Below, piece by piece: positions 35,129 to 45,518 of a stretch of 64,000 nucleotides of DNA. Positions within the stretch are counted from its first letter, which is position 1, and every line of letters begins with the position of its first letter. The stretch comes from Lepiota brunneoincarnata. Taxonomy: Eukaryota > Basidiomycota > Agaricomycetes > Agaricales > Agaricaceae. Under the pieces are notes generated by a model that ran no database searches, was not told the origin of the DNA, and was given only the letters and a program-made list of their open reading frames with translations. The DNA lies in NCBI GenBank assembly GCA_023014365.1, contig JAEBUN010000031.1, positions 1 through 64,000 of the forward strand. Reading direction: 5' to 3'. The translations under genes were made by a program, and so were the position numbers.

Positions 35129-35702
35129 GCAGAGGCACATGCAGACTGGATCCTGGAAGACTGGAAGAGGGTGGTTTGGTCAGATGAGACCAAAATCAAT
35201 TGCTTAGGGTCAGATGGCAGGGTTTGGGTCTGGAAAAGAGCAGGGGAGAGGCTTAGTGATAGGCTGGTGCAGGGAACCACAAAGTTTGGAGGAGGTTCTA
35301 TCATGGTATGGGGCTGTATGCTGTGGGAGGGTCCAGGGTTGGCAGCCAAGATTAATGGTAAGATGGATGGTGATCTATTTGTCACCATTTTGGAGGATAA
35401 ACTCAAGGGGAGCCTGGAGTGGTATGACAAAGAGGTGGAGGATATTGTCTTTCAACAAGATAATGATCCCAAACATAGGTGCATCAAGGCTCAAAAATGG
35501 TTCAAAGCAGCTGAAATGGAGGTTATGGTGTGGCCCCCACAATCTCCAGACCTTAATCCAATTGAACATTTGTGGACTCACCTTAAAATCAAGTTAGGGG
35601 AGTATGACACTCCACCTCAGGGGATGGAAGAATTATGGGATAGGACACAAAAGGAATGGGATCAGATTCCAGCAGAAGTGTGTCAGAATCTGATAGAGAG
35701 TA

Positions 35703-37307
35703 CAGTGACCCACAAAACTGTTCCAATGTTTTGTACTTTTGACTTAAAGTAGTCATAGCTCAGTGAATAAAATGGATAGATTTGTGAATATATTTCTAAA
35801 CATAGCCAAACATGTCATATCTGACCCTGCAAATTCGCGTTATGTAATACTTCCAAATGAGTCAATTATGAATTTTGTAAGCATTTTAAGTCATTGAAAC
35901 AGTTTTGTCAATGGTAATTTTTGATACTAATTCAAGCAATTACATGACTCTGTTGATTGTAAATCAACAAGATCATGTGACTATGTGTCTTTGACATATA
36001 AATAGATGTGCTAACAGCCATGTCCTATCATTCTCAACCCCCCCACTTACCATAAAACCATTATCTTCTATTCTAAAGAAAACCATCCTCTCTATACTAA
36101 ATTCTCACCATTCCTATACTAAAATTGAGGCAATTGCTGGTGTTGGGCACAGTACCATATCCAGGCTAGCCTCTAAAAACTGTTCCAGCCTTACCAAATC
36201 ACTTGGAGGACATCCTTCAATACTCTCTACTACCAATATCTAGTGTACTATCTATCTTATCTCTGCTGGCAAGGCTGAAACTGCTGTAGATATAGCCAAA
36301 TCTCTTGTTCCCATCATTGGAACATCAGTCTCTTCACAGATTGTGTTAAGGCATCTCAAACAGGCAGGAATGAAGGCTATAGTCAAGCAAAAAAAGCCTT
36401 TACCCTTTGACAAGCATAGGAGAGCTAGGCTGGATTTTGCTCTGACACACCAGCTTTGGACTGTGGAAGACTGGAAGCTGGTTGTATGGTCTGATGAGAC
36501 CAAAATTGATTGTTTGGGGTCAGATGGGAGGAAGTGGGGATGGAAAAAGAAGGGAGAGGGGCTCAGTGAAAGACTGGTTCAGGAAACTCAGAAGTATAGA
36601 GGAGCATCAGTGATAGTTTGGGGTTGTATACTGTGGGATAGCCCAGGCTATGCAGTGAAGATTGATAGAAGGATGGATGCAGAGTTGTTTGTGCAAATTT
36701 TGGAGAAGGATTTGAAGAAGAGTCTCCAGTGGTACAAGCTTAAACCCCAAGATATCATCTTCCAGCAAGATAATGATTCCAAACACAAGAGTGTATTGGC
36801 CCCAGAATGGTTTCAAAAATATCATTTTAGGCTGCTAATCTGGCCAGCACATCACCTGACCTCAATTCCATTGACCACTTATGGGATTATGTGAAGAGAA
36901 TGCTGGGAGAGTATGAATCTCCTCTCAAGGGTATAAAGGAGTTGTAGTAGGAGGTAGAGAAGGAGTGGGATGCTATTTCAGCTTCTGAGTATCAGAAGTT
37001 AATTGAAAGTATGCCTAGGAGAGTAGCAGCTGTTCTCAAAGCCAAAGGGAGCCATTCTAAGTACTAGAAATAATGCAATGGCCTGGTATAATATGTCATT
37101 GACAAAACTGTTCCAATGACTCAACATGCTTACAAAATTCATAGTTGCCAAATTTGGAAGTATTCCATAACGCGACTTTGCAGGGTCAGATATGATATGT
37201 TTGGCTATGTTTATAAATATATTCACAAATTTAGTCATTTTATCCATTGAGCTATCACTACTTTAAGTCAAAAGTATAAAACATTGGAACAGTTTTGTGG
37301 GTCACTG
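35703..37307 (+). mobile_element. Tc1/mariner family A element A2, complete
   Basis: 1605 bp between TA 35701-35702 and TA 37308-37309. Tips are CAGTGACCCACAAAACTG and its inverse. Each terminal repeat is about 210 bp with the inverted inner copy of the tip motif (near 35885-35912 and 37100-37125). It cut the family C transposase inside the codons for IESM. Confidence 0.95.
36110..37067 (+). pseudogene. Tc1 family A transposase (A2), lightly damaged
   Basis: The N-terminal part reads SYTKIEAIAGVGHSTISRLA, then LGGHPSILS. The main frame, from 36343, has AGMKAIVKQKKPLPF, the catalytic LVVWSDETKIDCLGSDGR, DIIFQQDNDSKHKS (Asp 2) and, after a one-base shift near 36855, PDLNSIDHLWDYVKRMLG. The final acid position is Asp in HLW context (IDHLW), which would be DD34D rather than DD34E. 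The end is MPRRVAAVLKAKGSHSKY at 37067. Two TAG/TAA changes and the shift inactivate it. Expected length is about 340 aa. Confidence 0.8.
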
Positions 37308-39049
37308 TATGCCTGATAGGGTTCAGGCTGTCTTGGATGCCAGGGGAGGGTATCCAAAGTACTAAAAGTGTAATTATTGGTAATTTCTTAGAGATGGACA
37401 AAACCCTTCCAATGACCTTAAATGATTGTTTAATTCACTGACTTCCCAAAATGGCATATGACATGATGATATTTGGCAGGATGATATATGAGACATATAG
37501 GTATTCCCAATTAAAATATGAAGGTTTCATCCTTAGTAGGTGGGCAGTTATTAACATATTTGTTGAAGTATAAAAATCATTGGAAGGGTTTTGTCTCTTA
37601 CTATATATAACAGATGTGACAGATGTGATCTACCCTGTTAGAAACATGTCCAACATTGTCTGCTTCAAATTCTGCAATATCTCCCTTGTCAGATGGGTTC
37701 TGTACTGGCACAGGTGCCATACCAGCCCAAGAGCATCATTGTATATCCTTTGGCCAAGACATGCTTCCTCCATTTGATAGCATAAAGCCACCAATTGAGC
37801 ACCAGTGAGTGACTCAGCTGCCTTGCCCTCATCTTCATCTTCTGAGTTATCCACCTCCATGGCCATCTGACTTATGTCCTCCATTTTGTCTCTCACATAC
37901 TGTATAATCTCCTCATCACCCCCCTCAAATCTGTATACTGATTCCCCTACTTCTCTCTCCTCCACTGGGTTCAGGATCTCCTCCAACATTAAGGGGGTTC
38001 CAATAGTCCAGTTGCAGCTCTTGAGCTCACCAACTTGCACAAGAATGTCATCTCCAAGCTCCTGAAGCTGCTGTGGCTTGGGATTAATGTCCACAGACTG
38101 CACAGATGGCTTGGATTTGTCCAAAACTTGATGTGATGATCCTGCAAGCTGATTGATTTCTTCTAGGGCCTTATTGGTGTTATTTCAAGCACAAAAAACC
38201 ATGTTGAATACAGCCACCCATTCCTCCTCCCTATACCACTCACCAAGAACCTCCTTCAACCTTTTCTGGGCAGCTGGCATAGTCAACTCAGCTGAGACCA
38301 CAAATTCTCAAATGATATCCTATGCCTGGTTGATTGGGGTGATGGGTGATGGAGTTGCAGACTCAGTCATTGTAGTTGATAGTGAGGGGCTTGGTAGTGA
38401 ACTAGGCTGAATGCCAGTGTGGGTCCAACAGTGTGTTATCATTTCAGATGTGATTTCCTTCCAGGCCTCTCATATCATTAGCATTGCTTCGAAAATATTA
38501 ATCTTGTAAATATCACATTCTTCAGCTTCATCCATCCCAATTGCATAGACACAAAAAGCTCATTGGTAATGTGCCTTAAGGCAGTGGATGATCCCTGCAT
38601 TGCATGGCTGGACATGTGAGGTTAAATTTGGCCTGAGAGTTCAATTTGGATCCAGTGGAGTTTGTATTCAATGTAATAAGCTGAGAAACCATCAATGAGG
38701 AGCAGAATGTGACATCAAGACTGCCCCATGTCAATATCAAGTTGTTTTATCCACCTGATGAATTTGAGTCAGTACAATATACCAAGGGAGAAAAGGTTGC
38801 TTGAACAAACTCTTCAAAAATAACCTTCATTATCCATGCCTTAGTATTGTTGCAATAATAAAACCCAGCTTGACCAGGTGTTCCCCCATTAAAAGCACGA
38901 GGTTTCTTTGCCTTTCCAATGAAAAATAAAAGAAGTTTCTTGCTACCATCAGCATTACAGGCAACACCAACTGAAATGTGAAACTTATCCTTCTTCTTCC
39001 CACTCATCTGGGCTGTAGAGAGTCCATAGTCAGGGGGAGCACTAAGATA

Positions 39050-40641
39050 CAGTGGGTCAAAAATCTGTCCCAATGTTTTCACCATTTGCAAAGATCAGCT
39101 AATAGTGGACCAAGGTTATTATGTAAATACTTGGGAAAATAGACAATGATAATATAGCATATTGGGATCCTGAATCCGTTTAAACCACGTGATTCGTCCA
39201 AGAAGTAATGGATCAATTACTCATTTAAAATATTAACTCATTGGGACAGTTTTTCGACCCTCTGTCATTTTCCTAATTAATACATTGTATAGCCTCCTTT
39301 TGCCTTGATAACTACCTTGAGTCTTCTGGTCATGTTTTCCATAAGTTTTTAACACCTTTCTGCAGCATCCCCATTCCACTTTACCACTAACCTGTCCCAT
39401 AATTCATGTATTCCCTCAGATGGTTTCTCATACCCCTTCAACCAGTCCTTTGGGTATATCCAGAGGTGTCCAATGGAATTGGGGTCAGGGGATTGTGCAG
39501 GCTATAGTAGAATTTGCATATTATTATCTTCAAACCACTCTGTTGCACTTTTAGACTTGTATTTTGGGTCATTGTCCTACTGGGATACCTACTCCTTCTC
39601 CACTATCTCCAATGTTTTAAAGCTGTTCACTATCTTATACTCCAAAATCTCACAGTACTGCTCTACACCTATAATCCCTTCAATCTCCACTAACATTCCT
39701 ACTCCTTTCCATCCCATAGCCTGCCATACCATAATGTGACTACCACCTTTATGCTTAACAGTAGGAATAATAGTCTTGTCTGCAAGTCCTTCCCCCTTAT
39801 ACATCTTCTCATATGACCCAAGCTAGTTGATTTTTGTTTCATCTGTCCAAAATATTCTTTTTCAATCTTCCACTGTCCAATCCTTGTGCTTGTAGTGAAT
39901 TTGAAGTGAGCAATTCAGTATTGCTTCTTAAGAAGAGGTCATTTAGTCATAACAACAAACCAGAAATTGTTCTTCTTGAGCATATTTCAGATTGTTTGAA
40001 GTGTGACAGGAGTAGAAAAGATAGGATTGATGAATTGAGTAGCTTGAACAGCATTATCTAGCTTCCCAGGGGTGATTTAGTCAATTATTGATTATTTATT
40101 CTGAGAAGATAGCATGGAGGATTGTCCTCCTTTGTTGTTTTCCTCATTGTGATCAACTTCTTTCATGATGTGCTCAATAGTACTCTTGCTTAGACCAGTT
40201 TGGACTGAGTTTGTTGCAGGGAATAGCCATTCTGAAGAAGAAAAATGACTTGAGAGCACTGGGTAAAAGATATAGTTTTTATAATATAATGGTAAGATGA
40301 AAAGATGGTTGAAGTGATTTAAATATGATTATGTGATATAGAAGAGGTCACCTGACAATTTTTGTTATCCTCACACTTGATTTGGTATTGATTTGGCCTA
40401 TCCAATACCAGATTTTAGGAAAATGACAGAGGGTCAAAAAACTGTCTCAATGAGTTAATATTTTAAATGATTAATTGATCCATTACTCCTTAGACAAATC
40501 ACGTGGTTTAAACGGATTCAGGATCCCCATATGCTATATTATCATCATCTATTTTCCCAAGTATTTATGTAATCACCTTGGTCCACTATTAGCTGATCTT
40601 TCCAAATGGTGAAAACATTGGGACAGTTTTTTGACCTACTG
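39050..40641 (-). mobile_element. Tc1/mariner family D element D2, complete but decayed
   Basis: 1592 bp between TA 39048-39049 and TA 40642-40643, in reverse orientation to D1 and very similar to it. Terminal regions match those of D1, including the inner inverted tip motif. It is inserted in the pogo transposase gene. Confidence 0.95.
39290..40245 (-). pseudogene. Tc1 family D transposase (D2), decayed
   Basis: On the minus strand: MAIPCNKLSPNWSKQEYY at about 40243, SCHTSNNLKYAQEEQFLVCC, FWTDETKIN-LGSYEKM near 39850, then the open piece 39804-39589 with KHKGGSHIMVWQAMGWKGVG and GVEQYCEILEYKIVNSFKT. The end codes a Tc1-like VVIKAKGGYTMY near 39290. Many stops lie between. The same damage pattern in D1 suggests a shared decayed ancestor. 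Confidence 0.7.
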
Positions 40642-41394
40642 TAGGCTTTCAACACAATAAACAACCAATCAGGAAGCTAAGATGTAGAAAGGAAAGAACC
40701 CTGTTTCATCAAAATTAAAATGGTCCTTTGGCTCATAGAGTATTGTAATCTTCTGAATCCTCTGCTTTTCCTCCTCTACTGCAGCTAGATCAACCAATCC
40801 AGCCTCACCATGATGATGAAATTCCTTGATTTTATATATGCCACAAAACTTGCTAACCCATGTTTCACTCCATAAATGCTCTTCAGGAGGAACCTCAAAT
40901 TGTTCCTCAAATCTCTGCCTTTTTGCCACCAACATGGCTCCTATAACAGCCTCCCCCTTCTCCTCCATATGCTTTACCCAAAGATAAAGAGCTCTTTCCA
41001 CATCTGGCCATGTGACAGTGTGAGGCCATTTGGATGACAATGCATTTAGAGTCTCATTGATCCATGCCTCAAGGGCTGGCTGCTGCTTTAACTTGCATAA
41101 GAGCATCTCCTGAGTAAAAACCAATACTCCTTCCCTGAGACTTGAAAAATGGTTAGCAATTCTCTGTTGTGTCATGTTGGGGTAGTTGTCAATAAAGTGA
41201 AAGACTGTCATCCAGTTATGTAGGGTGAGGTTAGAGCATGTTTCCTTTTGCTTTGTAAGATGGGCAGATATCTTTGGGGCATCTTTATTTGGTTTAGTGA
41301 CTTTAGTCCATGGTTTGTATGGTCCGGGAGGGGGGCAAGGCTTCCAAGTGGGCTCCTGGTGCTTCATGTGTTGTTTGAAGCAGAAAGAGAACAC

Positions 41395-41505
41395 CTTGGA
41401 GGTATGTACAATACAATTTACATTCTATTTATATACTGTATAGTCTGCAGGTACTGTTGAGTGAAGAAGTTGGGGATCTGGGACATGGATCCCTTGGCAG
41501 GTTCT
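41395..41505. other. Upstream region of the pogo gene
   Basis: 111 bp between the pogo start codon and the G2 LTR, probably its 5' flank. No motif recognised. Confidence 0.4.
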
Positions 41506-42165
41506 TGTCATATCCATGCCAAACCCAGAGCTTAACCATTATACTTTGGCTTCTCAACTCCATGTGTGCTCCACATAACAACCCTCTGCCCTCTGACTTG
41601 GCCCTGACTTGCTCTGACTGTAACCCATTACCCTGATCATGTGACCATCTCCATACATGCCATGGTCACCTGACCCTTGGTGCTACTTTCCAGTTCTCCA
41701 TTCCCCATCCATAACCAAGAGACATTATCAGTCTCCATACCTGTACCAGTCTCCATTCCATTTGTAATCCATTTGTAATCTGTTTGTAACCATATTGGTC
41801 TCCACTTTGCTCTGTCCGTAGTCAGTATGAGTCATAGTTTGTAAGACCAGTAGTATATATACCATAGGTACTTGACTTGTACTCCTCAGTCTGATAATCA
41901 AATCAAGCAGCGGACCAGCTCCCTGTTCCATATCCTCTCCTTTCTTCTGCCTCGCTCCACTTCAGCTCCAACTTCCTGAAATACAGACTAGGACAGCAGG
42001 AGGGCACAGCACATACACTGAGGCTGCAAGTCTAACTCCCTGCCCAACATACTCCACCTCGGTCCTGAAATCTACATACTGACTTCACCCCATCCCCTGG
42101 TTACCCTAAATTAAGGATACTATCCCAACCCTCCACTTTGGTCCTGACCCACACCAGCTCTAACA
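41506..42165 (+). repeat. 5' LTR of G2
   Basis: 660 bp, TGTCATATCCATGCC to CTCTAACA. Nearly all CpG positions kept in the solo LTR at 44475 are TpG or CpA here. Confidence 0.9.
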
Positions 42166-42218
42166 GTATTAGCAGACTCAAACTCCTCCTGTCCACCACA
42201 CTCTGAATTTTCCTAACC

Positions 42219-43560
42219 ATGGTCTCCCAAACAGTTACCCATACTTGCACTCTGGTAACTCCAGCTGCTTGCTATAGCAAATGCATAACTCGACAACCTC
42301 CTTCTGAGGAACTGCAACCAGACTCCCCAAGGGCTTCTTGCTCTCGCTAACAATCAGTCACACCCTCAACTCCAGACTGGTTTTCTGAAGATATACAACC
42401 CTCACTATTCCAGACCCCCAATGGCCCCGACAGAAGCCCCAACCCCAATCCTGATCCCAGCAACCCTGGTGATCCCAATGACTATCCTGACAATGGGGAC
42501 AGGCCCCCAGGCAATGACAAACTATCAGATAATGACAACAGCAATAACAACATCCTGCCTGGCAGCAACTGAGACAACCATGATAGACTCCTGCTCCAAG
42601 TTTTCCAATGCATAGCCAATCAAATGGATGGCCAGGAGAACTCTCAAGCCCCACAGCCTCCTCAAACTCCCTGTACCAAAGCTTACAAACCTGACATCTT
42701 TACAGGTTCTGACCCCACCAAACTCAAACCCTTCCTCTTCCAATGTCGGCTCTACTTCCGTACTAACCTGACCCAGTTTGCTATCCCCACCACCAAGGTC
42801 AACTTTGCATTGACATACCTTACAGGCATGGCCCAGCAACACTTCGAAATTGGCCTTGATAAGGCTGACAACCATGGAATAATGCATGACTGGATTGAGG
42901 ACTGGGACCAGTTCACCCTGGAACTGCAGACCAATTTTGGTCCTGTGGATCCAACTGGAGAAGCTGCTGAGTGGCTCGACTCCCTCCAAATGTGCTACAA
43001 TGAGAAGATTGCCATCTACAATGTTGACTTTCTCCATCTAGCTGGCCAACTCTGCTGGGGTGATGAAGTATTTTGTCACCACTACTACAAAGGCCTCCCC
43101 GACCACATCCAGGACATCCTGTCCAATTGGCCTGATGGCAAACCCAACACCTTCATCAAAATGCAGGCAGCAACGATGAAGATCAACACCTGTTATTGGG
43201 AATACCAGCATGAGAAGGCCCACACCAAAGCCACTTCGGACCCAACTGCCTCTAGGAAACCTGGAGGTAACCCATCCCCATCCACCTCGTCCAATACCCA
43301 ACCTGCCACCAAGCCTGCCAACAGTAACAACAAAGGCAGCACCCCCAACAACAACTTCAAGGGCAATCCACCCAATCCACCCACCGGTCAGAAATCAGCC
43401 CCACCCAAATCCGACCTTACTAGTAAACTTGGTAAGGACAGTAAATTAACCCCCAAGAAATGTCAATGACATTTCAACAATAACCTCTGCCTTGTCTGCA
43501 CAGATCCCAATCACAGGGCTGCCAACTGCAATAAGAAGAAATTCCCTGATGCCAAGGCTA
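42219..43560 (+). pseudogene. G2 gag, inactivated
   Basis: An ATG at 42219 begins MVSQTVTHTCTLVTPAACY, in the same frame as the longer open part from 42624 (MDGQENSQAPQ), broken by a TAA near 42350 and a TGA near 42570 (SN-stop-DNHD, Arg expected). The capsid part has AYKPDIFTGSDPTKLKPFLF, FALTYLTGMAQQHFE and FGPVDPTGEAAEWLDSLQM, standard for Agaricomycete gypsy gags. After a Pro/Ser/Asn-rich linker a TGA (KKCQ-stop-HFNNN) precedes the zinc knuckle LCLVCTDPNHRAANC. About 440 codons in all. Stops fit C-to-T decay. Confidence 0.85.
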
Positions 43561-44474
43561 AAGGCCAACAGGCTCAGCTCCCCGAGACAGATGCACTGGC
43601 TCTCCCAAGCTCAGAAAAATATGTAGTCGGTGGTCCTCAGGCCTCTGCACAGACTGAGGATCGCATTGAACTCTGCTGTGCTCCAGAGAGTTTCTGTCTC
43701 AATGTGTTCACTCTTTCTGACCTGAACTCTTTTCATATTACATTAACTTCTCCTTTAGTAACTTCTGTATCTTCTGTTTCTGCTCCTGTACTCTCCACTT
43801 TGGACCTGCTTTCTACAATGGACAATGTAGTTAGTTCTGATTTCTCTTCTCTTTCTCCTTTCAAAGCCCTTGTTGATAGCGGTTCTACTCACTGTTTTGT
43901 GGACTCATCTTTTGTTCATTCTCATAGTATTCCAACCTCATCCATCCCAGCTATTGAACTTCAATTATTTGATGGGACCTCAAATGCCTACTGTACATTA
44001 CAGAGCTTGCGCAACTGCCTGTATCTTTCCCCTCCAGTGAATCTATCATTTTGTACACTTATGTCACCTGGCTCAACTCTTCCTGTTCTGTGGTCTTAGG
44101 ACACAACTGGCTCACCCGCTACAATCTGTTGATTGACTGGGCTTTGGGCAGTATCACTTTCCAGCCATCCCTACTTGAGAATCCTGCTTCCATCTCTTCC
44201 TGTGTTGCACCCACATCAGCCCCACCTATGGCCACTCCTGACACTCCTGACCTAGGTTCACCACCCCTGTCTGGGACCTTGTCCCAATCTGTCCCCCTTG
44301 CAAAACTGCACATATCCCTGATAAATGCTCCTGTCTTGATCCATGTTGCCAAGCTCCCGGGCTTCCAACAATTCTGAATCAACCTCTCCGCCACCTCTGC
44401 ATCGGCCACGTCTTCTTCCATCTCTGAAGACCCGGCTGACCTCTCATCCATTCCTGAGGAATACCACAAGTTGT
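43561..44474 (+). pseudogene. G2 aspartic protease and linker to RT
   Basis: Same frame as gag up to about 44060: a linker, then FKALVDSGSTHCFVDSSFV with the catalytic DSG. The second strand VVLGHNWLTRYNLLIDWALG lies in another frame (44051-44377), so there is a one-base shift near 44060. A TGA at 44375 follows. The last codons before the solo LTR read DPADLSSIPEEYHK, which joins to FTDVFSKSHADTLAPH at 45133 after removal of the LTR. Confidence 0.85.
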
Positions 44475-45132
44475 CATATCCACACCAAACCTAGAGCTTA
44501 ACCATTAGGCTTCGGCTTCTCGACTCCACGTGTGCTCCACACGACAACCCTATGCCCTCCGACTCGGCCCCGACTGGCTCCGACCGCAACCCTTCGCCCC
44601 GATCACGCGACCTACCTCTACACGTGCCATGATCACCTGACCCTCGGTGCTCCCATTGTCCAGTTCTCCATTCTCCGTCCGTAATCAGAATACGTTACCA
44701 GTCTCCATACCCGTACCGGTCTCCATTCCATTCGAAATTATTCGTAATCCGCTTGTAACCATATGGGTCTCTGCTTCGCTCCGCACGTAGTCAGTACAAG
44801 TCATAATTCGTCGAGCTAGTAGTATATATACCGTAGGCACTTGGCTTGTACTCCTCAGTCTGATAATCGAATCAAGCAGCGGACCAGTCCCCTGTTCCCT
44901 ATCCTCCTCTCTCTCTGCCTCGCTCCGCTTCGGCCCCGACTTCCTGAAATATGGACTCGGACAGTAGGAGGGCACAGCACATAAGCTGAGGCCGCAAGTC
45001 CACTCTCCGCCCGAAGTACTCCACCTCGGTCCCGCCGTCTATGTACTGACGTCGTCCCGTCCCCCGGTTACCTTATACCAAGGATACCACCCCGACCCTC
45101 CGCTTCGGCTCCGACCCGCACCGGCTCTAACA
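44475..45132 (+). repeat. Solo LTR of G2, CpG-rich, inside G2
   Basis: 658 bp, TGTCATATCCACACC to CTCTAACA, flanked by CAAGT at 44470-44474 and 45133-45137. It keeps many CpG sites (for example GACTCGGCCCCGAC, CCCGATCACGCGACC) that are mutated in the 5' LTR and in the copy at 9884. It is therefore a later insertion and not the 3' LTR of this element. Confidence 0.9.
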
Positions 45133-45185
45133 CAAGTTCACTGATGTTTTCAGTAAATCGCATGCTGACACACTTGCTCCACACC
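45133..45185 (+). pseudogene. Start of G2 reverse transcriptase region, truncated
   Basis: Codons for KFTDVFSKSHADTLAPH, the segment before RT in Agaricomycete gypsy pol. Cut by the G4 LTR at 45186. Confidence 0.75.
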
Positions 45186-45518
45186 TGTTATGATCCATGC
45201 TCCTTCTGTATCTGAGGATAACTGGAGATGGCCTTCAATCACTCTACAAGGTGTCTGGGACGGTTGGCCTTGCAGAGCTTAGTGAATCATGCTCAATGAG
45301 ATAACGAGGGAACATGCCAAGTTAAGGCAGAGAGGGTTAACGACTGCTGTTAACAAGATTAAAGCTTAAGGCTTTAATCTCTACTTGTACAGGCCTTATA
45401 TACCTATGAGATACTATATACTCATTATAGGTTATTGGGCTGTTCTACTTGTCCTGCGCAGTCTTGACCATGATGCACATCCTAGCTGATGGCATCCTAC
45501 TGTTATTTATATATTACA
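45186..45518 (-). repeat. 3' LTR of G4
   Basis: 333 bp; on the minus strand it starts TGTAATATATAAATAACAG and ends GATCATAACA. Its first bases overlap the stop codon of the accessory ORF (45514-45516). A TATA-like stretch is at about 45400. Confidence 0.7.

Larger units (their letters stand above)
9279..37365 (+). pseudogene. Tc1 family C transposase, split into three exact pieces
   Basis: Pieces are 9279-9670, 35134-35702 and 37310-37365. Joined, they give 1017 nt, 339 codons including the stop, with no internal stop. The N-terminal half carries two helix-turn-helix parts (SLSMTQCNHVLSLLDKGHS, then STISHLHPKHHSTLSKSLGG; AGMKAVVKWKRPKLS). The catalytic part has VVWSDETKINCLG (Asp 1), VFQQDNDPKH (Asp 2) and SPDLNPIEHLW (Glu), with 34 residues between the last two acids, i.e. 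DD34E. The end is MPDRVQAVLDARGGYPKY. G1 cut it after KRLEWA and A2 cut it inside IESM. The unusual point is that the old frame is undamaged apart from the insertions. Confidence 0.9.
7338..37603 (+). mobile_element. Tc1/mariner family C element C1, expanded to 30 kb by three insertions
   Basis: The left end is at TA 7336-7337 (CAGTAAGGGACAAAACCC) and the right end, its inverse with a few changes, reaches 37603 beside TA 37604-37605. The terminal regions 7338-7552 and about 37389-37603 are long inverted repeats. Between them lie the insertions D1 (7630-9222 with its TA copy), G1 (9671-35133 with its 5-bp copy) and A2 (35703-37309 with its TA copy). Subtracting these leaves 292+448+569+294 = 1603 bp, the normal size for this group (A2 1605, B1 1591, D1 1591). 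The transposase frame is also restored across the joints. Confidence 0.9.
37630..41394 (-). pseudogene. Pogo/CENP-B-type DDE transposase, split by Tc1-D2
   Basis: The N-terminal piece (41394-40669) has a helix-turn-helix part (LTLHNWMTVFHFIDNYPNMT, QQRIANHFSS) and a CENP-B-like second domain (WPDVERALYLWVKHMEEKG), ending at the first catalytic Asp in DHFNFDETGFFP. D2 (39050-40641) follows. Beyond it are APPDYGLSTAQMSGKKKDKF and LLFFIGKAKKPRAF (39091-38747). Then come decayed codons for ILLLIDGFSAHY and PNLTSHVQPCNAGI, and an acidic tail (38124-37630, MEVDNSEDEDEG). Pogo transposases insert at TA. Stops and shifts between 38740 and 38130 and the D2 insertion make it inactive. I did not find its terminal repeats. 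Confidence 0.85.
41506..45185 (+). mobile_element. Ty3/gypsy element G2, 5' part, interrupted by G4
   Basis: 5' LTR 41506-42165, gag, protease and the first RT codons. A solo LTR of the same family (44475-45132) splits the internal part. At 45186 the minus-strand LTR of G4 cuts the element; the rest of RT, integrase and the 3' LTR are not in the window. Confidence 0.85.

Noticed and set aside
41506..45132. A short gypsy element bounded by the LTRs 41506-42165 and 44475-45132
   Set aside because: The second LTR has its own CAAGT duplication and interrupts pol codons, and the first has GTTCT before it, which does not match. They are not the two ends of one insertion.
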